DNA from: Methylobacterium currus
Lineage (GTDB): Bacteria > Pseudomonadota > Alphaproteobacteria > Rhizobiales > Beijerinckiaceae
Length of the DNA: 64,000 nt
NCBI RefSeq assembly: GCF_003058325.1
Contig: NZ_CP028843.1
Location: 4,891,001 to 4,955,000 of the forward strand
Reading direction: 5' to 3'
The translations under genes were made by a program, and so were the position numbers. Under the pieces are notes generated by a model. It did not search any database, was not told the origin of the DNA, and saw only the letters and a list, made by a program, of their open reading frames with translations. Below, in pieces: positions 58,290 through 64,000 of this stretch. Every line of letters begins with the position of its first letter. Positions within the stretch are counted from its first letter, which is position 1.

Positions 58290-58348
58290 GGCCCTCTGCC
58301 GTCCCTGGACGAACCATCGTGGCCGGCTCAGACCGGAGACGACCCGCC

Positions 58349-59209
58349 ATGTCCAGATTCCCTTCCTCCCCGCTCGCCGCCCTGCGCGACATCCTGATCG
58401 GCAGCATCGTGGAGGGCGAGCACGATCCGATCCCGCCAGCGATCGGGTACGGGCTGTCGCTGGCGGAGGCCGCCGGCGCCCATGTGACGATACAGTCGGC
58501 CTCGTGGTGCCTCGTCGGCAGCGATGCCTGGCTTCAGGGCACCACCGACGAGGGAATCGGCGTCATCGACCGCCGGCTCGACGCCCTGGCCCGCGCCTTC
58601 GCCGAGAAAGCGGCCGGCGCGGCGGCGCAGGCGGGCCTGGTCTGCACCTGGGAGGCGCCCAGCCTGCCCTATCCCGAGGTGGTGCACCGGCTGGCCGCCG
58701 AGGCCCGCCTGCACGACCTGACGGTCCTCGACCTCGACCCGGTCACCGAGGTGCTGTCCCGGGAGACGATCGAGACGACGCTCCTGGCGAGCGGCCGTCC
58801 GGTCCTCGCCGTGCCGCGGGCGTATCAGGCCTTCGCCGGGCGGCGGATCCTCGTGGCCTGGGACGGCAGCCTGCAGGCGGCCCGCGCCGCCAACGAGGCC
58901 ATGCCGCTCCTGCGCGCGGCGGAGGCCGTGGACATCGTGTCGGTCGGCGACGCGGAGGACCTGCTCACGACGGTGCCGGGGGCCGAGTTCGCCCGCCACC
59001 TCGCTCGGCACGGCGTCGCCGTCACGGTGAGCGACCTGCCGCAGGCGGGCAGCATCGCCGACACGCTCAGGACCCATGCGGGCGTCGTCCGGGCCGACCT
59101 GATCGTGATGGGAGCCTATCGGCATTCCCGCACGCAGGAATTCCTGTTCGGCGGCGCGACCCGCTCGCTCCTGAAGAACCCCCCCGTCCCGCTCTTCCTG
59201 GCCCATTGA
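58349..59209 (+). CDS. Universal stress protein, tandem UspA domains (B)
   Basis: A 286-residue protein starting MSRFPSSPLAALRDILIGS. The C-terminal UspA half has GRRILVAWDGSLQAARAANE and LIVMGAYRHSRTQEFLFGGA. The N-terminal half is more divergent. It is followed 17 bp later by a small gene. FNR-type box 3 is 59 bp upstream. Confidence 0.91.
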   Translation: MSRFPSSPLAALRDILIGSIVEGEHDPIPPAIGYGLSLAEAAGAHVTIQSASWCLVGSDAWLQGTTDEGIGVIDRRLDALARAFAEKAAGAAAQAGLVCTWEAPSLPYPEVVHRLAAEARLHDLTVLDLDPVTEVLSRETIETTLLASGRPVLAVPRAYQAFAGRRILVAWDGSLQAARAANEAMPLLRAAEAVDIVSVGDAEDLLTTVPGAEFARHLARHGVAVTVSDLPQAGSIADTLRTHAGVVRADLIVMGAYRHSRTQEFLFGGATRSLLKNPPVPLFLAH

Positions 59210-59226
59210 CCGAAGGGAGGCTCGCC

Positions 59227-59430
59227 ATGATCCGGCGATACCCGACCGAAGCCACCCTGGCCCGGGCTGCGCGCAGGCATCGGGCGATCCGGCACAAGCC
59301 CGCGCCGGCCCCCGCGCAGCCCCGGCCGGACGCGCCCGCACCCCCCGCGCCGGCCGCGGCGGAGGAGTGGGAGCCGTTCGACGAGCACGACCTGCGCGCC
59401 CTGCGCTCCGGCTGGGGCTTCGTCGAGTAA
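59227..59430 (+). CDS. Small hypothetical protein after Usp B
   Basis: A 67-residue protein with an AGGGAGG ribosome site. N-terminal basic helix (MIRRYPTEATLARAARRHRA), Ala/Pro-rich linker, and acidic end (EEWEPFDEHDLRALRSGWGF). It is co-transcribed with Usp B. No family is known. Confidence 0.6.
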   Translation: MIRRYPTEATLARAARRHRAIRHKPAPAPAQPRPDAPAPPAPAAAEEWEPFDEHDLRALRSGWGFVE

Positions 59431-59465
59431 GGCGCGCGAGGTCCCCTGCCCCGGTCCGCCCGCGG

Positions 59466-61361
59466 TCAGGCCGCGGCGCGGCGGGAGACGGTCGGCCCCG
59501 TGAGGGCCCGCATCGCGTTCAGGATGACGGCGACGTCGATCGCCTCCTGCGCGAGGGCGCCCTGGAGCGGCGAGAGCGCGCCGAGGGCGGCGGCGATCAT
59601 CCCGGCGAGCGAGAGGCCGAGTCCGACGAGCACGCTCTGGAGCGCGATGGCGCGGGACCGCCTGGCGATGCGGATCGCACCCGGCAGCGGCGCCAGGCTG
59701 TCGACCAGCAGGACCACGTCGGCCGCCTCCGCCGCGGCGGCGGCGCCCCGGGCGCCGAGGGCCACGCCGAGATCCGCCGCCGCCAGGGCCGGCGCGTCGT
59801 TGATGCCGTCGCCCACCATCATCACGGGGCCCCGCAGCCGCTCCTCGACGACGATCTTCGTCTTGTCCGCCGGGTCGAGATCGGCCGCGACCGCGTCGAT
59901 GGGCAGGCCTGCGGTGAGCGCCTCCGCCACCTCGCGCCGGTCTCCCGTCGCGAGCACCACCCGGGCGATGCCGCAGGCGCGCAGCTCCGCCAGGATGGCG
60001 CCGCCGTCGTGCCGCAGCGGGTCCGCGAAGCGCAGGATCGCGGCCGGGCTTCCATCGACCGCGACCAGGACCGTGGCCGAGGCGCCGCCCTGCCCGTCCG
60101 CTGCCGGGCCGGGGAGCGGGAAGTCGATGCCCTGCTGGCGCATCAGGCGCGGGCCGCCGACGTTCACGCGCCGCCCCTCGACGAGGCCGGTCACGCCGTC
60201 CCCGGGCGCCTCGCGGACCTCCAGGGGCGGTGCGAGCGCCAGGCCGCGCGCCTGCGCCTCCTCGACCAGGGCCCGGGCGATCGGATGGCCCGAGGCCTGG
60301 TCGAGGGAGGCGGCCAGACGCAGGGCGTCCCGCTCGGCGATCGCGCCGACCGGCGCGACGGAGGTCAGGTGCGCCCGGCCATGGGTCAGGGTGCCGGTCT
60401 TGTCGACCACCAGCACCTCCACCTTGGCCAGGGCCTCCAGGGCACCCCCGCCCTTGACCAGGACGCCGGTGCCGGCTGCCCGGGACAGGCCGGAGACCAG
60501 GGCGACCGGCACCGCCAGGATCAGCGGGCAGGGCGTCGCCACCACCAGGACGGCCAGCGCCCGCAAGGCATCGCCCGAGACGGCCCAGGCACCGCCGGCG
60601 AGGAGCAGCGTGGCGGCGAGGAAGACGAGGCCGTAGCGGTCGGCCAGGCGCGCCATCGGCGCCTTCGCGGTCCGCGCCGCCTCGACGAGCCGCACGATGC
60701 CCGCATAGGTGCTCTCCGCCGCCCGGCGGTCGGCCAGGAGGGTGAAGGCCTGGCCGACATTGAGGCTGCCGCTGAGCACGGCGGCGTTCGCCTCGAAGAC
60801 GGTGGGCAGCGACTCGCCGGTGAGGCTCGACAGGTCGAGGACCGCCCGGCCCGCGGCGACGCGCCCGTCGACCGGCAGGACGTCGCCGGCCCGCACGAGG
60901 ATCCGGTCGCCCGGGGCCAGGGCCGCGAGCGGAACCTCCTGCACGCGAGACCCCTCCCCCTCCTCCCGAAGGGCGGTGCGCGGCTGGCGCGCGATCAAGG
61001 CGGTCATCGTCCGGCTCGCCCGCCCGGCGGCATAGGCCTCCAGGGACTGGCCGCCGGCATACATGAGCGCGATGACGGCGCCGGCCAGCGGCTGCGACAG
61101 CACGAGCGCCCCGCCCATCGACAGGAGGGCGACGAGATCGAGCCCGACATCCCCCCGCGCCAGGCTCGTGGCCACCTGGACCAGCAGGACGGCGAGGACC
61201 GCCAGGGTGGCGAGGCTCCAGGCCAGGGTCGCGGCACCCGGATGGCCGAGGGCCTGAGCGCCGAGACCGCCGCTCAACCCGACGAGCGGCAGCGCCACGA
61301 GCCCGCCGCGCAGGGCCGCCGCCCATCCGGCCGCCCCGTTCGTCGCGGATGTCCTGTCCAT
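59466..61361 (-). CDS. P1B-type cation-translocating ATPase without metal-binding domain
   Basis: A 631-residue pump starting MDRTSATNGAAGW behind GGGGAGG; 29 upstream codons are open but not conserved. Motifs: actuator TGES (181-184), ion site TPCPL (276-280) in ATPCPLILAVPVA, phosphorylated Asp320 in DKTGTLT, HP-type SGHPIARAL, and hinge GDGINDAPAL. The usual N-terminal HMA or His-rich metal domain is missing. The substrate metal is uncertain. It is divergent from the CBS-BON gene with FNR-type box 4 between them. Confidence 0.9.
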   Translation of the reverse strand: MDRTSATNGAAGWAAALRGGLVALPLVGLSGGLGAQALGHPGAATLAWSLATLAVLAVLLVQVATSLARGDVGLDLVALLSMGGALVLSQPLAGAVIALMYAGGQSLEAYAAGRASRTMTALIARQPRTALREEGEGSRVQEVPLAALAPGDRILVRAGDVLPVDGRVAAGRAVLDLSSLTGESLPTVFEANAAVLSGSLNVGQAFTLLADRRAAESTYAGIVRLVEAARTAKAPMARLADRYGLVFLAATLLLAGGAWAVSGDALRALAVLVVATPCPLILAVPVALVSGLSRAAGTGVLVKGGGALEALAKVEVLVVDKTGTLTHGRAHLTSVAPVGAIAERDALRLAASLDQASGHPIARALVEEAQARGLALAPPLEVREAPGDGVTGLVEGRRVNVGGPRLMRQQGIDFPLPGPAADGQGGASATVLVAVDGSPAAILRFADPLRHDGGAILAELRACGIARVVLATGDRREVAEALTAGLPIDAVAADLDPADKTKIVVEERLRGPVMMVGDGINDAPALAAADLGVALGARGAAAAAEAADVVLLVDSLAPLPGAIRIARRSRAIALQSVLVGLGLSLAGMIAAALGALSPLQGALAQEAIDVAVILNAMRALTGPTVSRRAAA

Positions 61362-61419
61362 GGCCGCCTCCCCTCGCCGCACCTCCGCAAGGCTCTCGCA
61401 GGAGCCGGCCGCAGGGCCC

Positions 61420-61433
61420 TTGAGCAGGATCAA
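61420..61433. promoter_or_regulatory. FNR/FixK-type box 4
   Basis: TTGAGCAGGATCAA, TTG-N8-CAA with a perfect ATCAA half. It lies 59 bp upstream of the ATPase start and 112 bp upstream of the CBS-BON start. Confidence 0.65.
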
Positions 61434-61545
61434 TTCGGGACGACGCATCCGGATGCAGGATCCCCGCCATCGTCGGGAGATCGCGGCCGGGAGATCGCGG
61501 CCGGGAGATCACGGCCAAGACAACACGATGCGACGGAGGCTTGTC

Positions 61546-62271
61546 ATGCTGGCACGCGACATCATGCACCGCGACCTCGTCACGGTGACGCCCGAGACGC
61601 CGCTGGGGACGATCGCCCGGCTGCTGGTCGAGAAGCGCTTCGGTGCCGTTCCGGTCACGGACGAAACGGGACGCCTCGTCGGGCTCGTCAGCGAGGCCGA
61701 CCTGCTCCACCGCGAGGAGCTCGGCACCGAGCGGCGGCGCAACCGCTGGCTCGACGCCTTCGCGTCGATCGAGACGCTGGCGAACGCCTACCGGAGCGCC
61801 CACGGCCAGCTCGCGCGGGACGTGATGGCGACCTCCCTCGTCACCGCGGCGCCCGACGCGCCGCTCATCGAGATCGTCGAGCTGATGGAGCGCCGGCATA
61901 TCCGTCGCGTGCCGATCGTCGAGGCCGGGCCCGACGGGAACGAGCGGCTGGTCGGGATGGTCACCCGCGGCGACCTCGTGCGGGCGCTCGCGACCCTGGT
62001 TCCCGCCACCCTCGACCGGGCCACCGACCGGGCGCTCACCGACCGGCGCATCCGCGACTTGCTGCTGGCCGAGATCGCCCGCCAGCCCTGGACCGACAAG
62101 GCCGAGGGCAACGTCACGGTGCTGGACGGCGTCGTGCATCTCTGGGGCACGGTGGCGAACGAGGCGGAGAGCCGCGCGCTGGTGACCATGGCGGAAGGCA
62201 TCCCGGGCGTCGTCGCGGTGCGCGACCACACCTTCGTCGCCTATTGGGGCGCCGACCCGGTGATGCTGTAG
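61546..62271 (+). CDS. CBS-domain pair with C-terminal BON domain
   Basis: A 241-residue protein started at the ATG behind GGAGG (MLARDIMHRDLVTVTPETPL); an ATG 18 bp upstream is possible. Two CBS motifs (about 1-60 and 85-145, the second beginning ARDVMATSLVTAAPD) form a nucleotide-sensing Bateman module; the BON domain (about 165-235) shows VTVLDGVVHLWGTVANEAES. This combination recurs in stress and dormancy regulons and probably senses adenylate energy state. Confidence 0.9.
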   Translation: MLARDIMHRDLVTVTPETPLGTIARLLVEKRFGAVPVTDETGRLVGLVSEADLLHREELGTERRRNRWLDAFASIETLANAYRSAHGQLARDVMATSLVTAAPDAPLIEIVELMERRHIRRVPIVEAGPDGNERLVGMVTRGDLVRALATLVPATLDRATDRALTDRRIRDLLLAEIARQPWTDKAEGNVTVLDGVVHLWGTVANEAESRALVTMAEGIPGVVAVRDHTFVAYWGADPVML

Positions 62272-62768
62272 GTGCACGTCACGAAACTCCCGCTGCGCGG
62301 GCGACGCCAGAGCGAGCAGCGACGGGTGACCGCGAGTTTTGTGAGAGACACCGAGGCCGGCGGGGTGCCCCCGCCGGCACATCGCCGCCCGGAAGTCCGG
62401 GGTCGACGACGAAACGGCCGCGATCGTGCCGCTTCGTCTTCGACGAGCCGCCATCCCCGTCGCCGGAGACAGGCCTCCGGGCGGCGCCGGGTCACCCGGC
62501 GCGACGGCACGCGACAGGACCGTGACCGGGGCACGCGGTAGACCGCTCGCGCTCCATCGACACGATACGGACCGCTCTCCGACGCGGCGCCCGCCGCTGT
62601 CCGGGCCCGAGAACGGCGTGGCGGACTCGGCGAGGAGCCATCAGGGCGCGCCCGCCGCACGGCTCCGCCTGCCTCGTTCGAAAAAACTACCCTCCAGTAT
62701 GTATCCGACCCATGGCCGCCCCCGCGCCCCGGCCTATCTGGCCCCGGACGCCGATCGGCCGGAGGCGC
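62272..62768. other. Gene-free stretch after the CBS-BON gene
   Basis: 497 bp. A GC-rich hairpin GCCGGCGGGG/CCCCGCCGGC lies at 62356-62378, probably ending the CBS-BON transcript. Frames on both strands are open but look random. An A-rich TTCGAAAAAACTACC segment near 62680 may mark the next promoter. Confidence 0.45.
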
Positions 62769-63500
62769 ATGACCACGACCTTCTTCCTGGTGCGGCACGC
62801 CGCCCATGGCCGGCTCGGCCGCATCCTCTGCGGGCGGATGCCCGGGGTGACGCCCGGGCGCGAAGGGAAGGCGCGAGGAGAGGCGCTGGCCGCGCGGCTG
62901 GCCGGCGAGGGGCTGGCGGCGGTCTACGCTTCGCCGCTCGAGCGGGCGCAGGAGACCGCGGCCCCGATCGCGGCCCGGGCCGGGCTCGCGGTCGGGACCC
63001 TGCCGGCCCTGAACGAGATCGGTTTCGGCGCCCGGGCCGGGCAGAGCTTCGACGCCCTGCACGGCGACCCGGCCCGGGCCGGCTGGAACCAGGCCCGCCA
63101 CGTCACCCGGCCGCCGGGGGGCGAGACGGTGCTGGAGGCTCAAGGCCGCGTGATGCGGGGCCTGGAGGACCTGGGCGCCCGCTACGGCGAGGCCCGCCTC
63201 GCCCTCGTCAGCCACGCCGACGTGATCAAGCTCGTCATCGCCCACGCCCTCGGGCTCGGGGCGGACGGTCCGAAGCTGCACTCATCGAGCGGCGCTATGC
63301 GGGCGATCCGACCAACCGGTGGGCGCCCAACCGCGCCTGCACCGAGGCGATGCTGCGGGCCTGCGGCTTCCGGATCGAGGCGCATCCGGAGGAGGAGGTC
63401 TATTTCTGCCGCCGGACCGCGATGCCGGTCGACGGCCGGCCGGTCTATCCGGCGCAGTCAGGGGCCTGACCGGTACACGGGGCAGCCCTGCCGCCTATAA
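62769..63500 (+). CDS. Histidine phosphatase with replaced C-terminus
   Basis: The start MTTTFFLVRHAAHGRLGRIL gives 243 residues. The phosphatase core is good to about residue 168: catalytic RHA near residue 9, YASPLERAQETAAPIA, GGETVLEAQGRVM and the second His in ALVSHADVIKLVIAHALGLG. After GADGPKL (near nucleotide 63268) the family sequence stops and the frame runs through DNA that encodes a methyltransferase fragment in another frame, giving a random Arg/Pro-rich tail. The true C-terminal ~30 residues are lost. It may be non-functional. Confidence 0.75.
   Translation: MTTTFFLVRHAAHGRLGRILCGRMPGVTPGREGKARGEALAARLAGEGLAAVYASPLERAQETAAPIAARAGLAVGTLPALNEIGFGARAGQSFDALHGDPARAGWNQARHVTRPPGGETVLEAQGRVMRGLEDLGARYGEARLALVSHADVIKLVIAHALGLGADGPKLHSSSGAMRAIRPTGGRPTAPAPRRCCGPAASGSRRIRRRRSISAAGPRCRSTAGRSIRRSQGPDRYTGQPCRL
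63270..63469 (+). pseudogene. 3' fragment of a SAM-dependent methyltransferase gene
   Basis: Read in the frame other than the phosphatase, the DNA gives EAALIERRYAGDPTNRWAPN, then ACTEAMLRACGFRIEAHPEE and EVYFCRR. This is the typical end of DUF1698/TIGR04290-like methyltransferases, which end with DPTNWW-PN and A-AMLRSAGF blocks. Nothing of the SAM-binding N-terminal two thirds is present. The fragment starts exactly where the phosphatase loses its family sequence, pointing to a deletion joining two genes. Confidence 0.65.
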
Positions 63501-63575
63501 CAGGTCACGGGGCACGCGGCTTGCCACGCTCGTGGCGCCCTGTCAGGACCCGCGCCCCGTGACCGCTCCCATCCG

Positions 63576-64000
63576 ATGAAGCCTTTTCCGATCCGCCGCG
63601 GGACCCTGCGCGAGCCGGGGCCCGACCTCGCCCGGCTGCCGGTGGCGCCGGACCTCACCGGCATCAGCATAGCCGAGGGATTGCGGGCCGCGGTCGCCTT
63701 CGCGAGCATCGTCCTGCTCGAATGGTGGCTGGCCTGGCCGCCGCTCCTCACCATGGCACTCGCCGCCAACCTCACCTGCTTCTGCGACATCGGCGGGCCG
63801 ATCCGGCCGCGGCTCCGGGCGCTCCTCGCCTTCGCGGGCCTCGGCGGCCTGTTCTGGGGTGCCTTCGGGGTGATGGAGGGCTACGGCCCGGCCCTGGTGC
63901 TGCCGGTGGCCCTCGTCGTCATCTTCGGCTGCACCTTCGCACGCGTCTGGGGCGTGCCGGCCCAGACCGTCGGCAACGTGCTGGTGGTGGTGCTCTGCCT
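63576..64000 (+). CDS. FUSC-family membrane protein, 5' part
   Basis: Starts MKPFPIRRGTLREPGPDLAR and stays open to the right edge (141 codons visible). After a 35-residue hydrophilic head come at least four membrane segments: LRAAVAFASIVLLEWWLAWP, a second with LTMALAANLTCFCDIGGPIR, then LLAFAGLGGLFWGAFGVMEG and LVLPVALVVIFGCTFARVWG. The pattern, a first helix pair ending in NLTCFCDIGGP, fits FUSC/YccS-like proteins related to aromatic-acid efflux. The C-terminus lies outside the window. Confidence 0.72.
   Translation, partial: MKPFPIRRGTLREPGPDLARLPVAPDLTGISIAEGLRAAVAFASIVLLEWWLAWPPLLTMALAANLTCFCDIGGPIRPRLRALLAFAGLGGLFWGAFGVMEGYGPALVLPVALVVIFGCTFARVWGVPAQTVGNVLVVVLC

Larger units (their letters stand above)
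57829..58348. promoter_or_regulatory. Divergent control region of the stress island
   Basis: About 520 bp between divergent Usp genes. Two FNR/FixK-type boxes stand near its ends (57898-57911 and 58276-58289). Frames on both strands are open through the middle but have no ribosome site or family character. Confidence 0.55.

Noticed and set aside
57903-58397. Genes on either strand between the divergent Usp genes
   Set aside because: Frames of 128 and 154 codons lack ribosome sites and protein-like composition; the area is better read as regulatory DNA.
59116-62454. 1112-codon leftward open frame over the ATPase and CBS genes
   Set aside because: It is out of frame with the ATPase, which accounts for the same strand with all P-type motifs; the translation is Gly/Arg/Pro-rich and featureless.

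Overview
The window is about 72% G+C chromosomal DNA from an alphaproteobacterium. The gene set points to Methylobacterium or a close relative: an fds-type NAD-dependent formate dehydrogenase operon, a hopanoid-associated HpnK deacetylase, paired bacterial transglutaminase-like cysteine peptidases, HWE and DUF3369 kinases, a DUF3126-cysE pair and a complete aa3 oxidase operon. The genus assignment is inference from gene content. No rRNA, tRNA, CRISPR array or intact insertion sequence was seen.

Layout. 0-9.3 kb: 3' part of an HWE histidine kinase, a proline-rich membrane protein, superoxide dismutase, hpnK divergent from a GT2 glycosyltransferase, murJ, a chemotaxis receptor and a small exported protein. 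9.3-20 kb: sfsA, a CinA-like protein, gpt, a tandem pair of transglutaminase-like peptidases, a decayed TPR gene, small membrane proteins, DUF3126, cysE, an OmpR-type regulator and a receiver/DUF3369/kinase. The gap before the formate genes holds a run of hairpins. 20.2-27.3 kb: fdsGBA-fdhD-fdsD, read right to left, with a LysR gene just upstream. 27.6-34.6 kb: coxB-coxA-ctaB-coxF-like-ctaG-coxC-DUF983-surf1, all left to right. 34.6-44.5 kb: a class A PBP, a secreted protein, a hairpin-rich gap, a TctDE-like two-component pair divergent from a periplasmic binding protein and a 2-hydroxycarboxylate transporter, and a YciA-like thioesterase. 44.6-48.7 kb: a sigma-54 activator facing a flavin monooxygenase that has a clear -24/-12 promoter and two upstream dyads.

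48.7-52.7 kb holds the most unusual locus, four tightly coupled leftward genes: an M6 metalloprotease with a charged 22-residue repeat and a distinctive tail, an ATP-grasp-like protein lacking the catalytic core, an intact RimK/graspetide-type ATP-grasp ligase, and a 99-residue protein of unknown function. It could be a peptide- or protein-modification system in which the ligase acts on the protease tail; this is inference.

54.6-62.3 kb looks like a low-oxygen or energy-stress island: three universal stress proteins, a class I cytochrome c, a potassium-channel-like protein, a P-type ATPase, a CBS-BON protein and two small proteins. Four FNR/FixK-type boxes (TTG-N8-CAA) lie in front of its transcription units. 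The window ends with a histidine phosphatase whose 3' end was replaced by the 3' end of a methyltransferase gene, and the start of a FUSC-family membrane protein.
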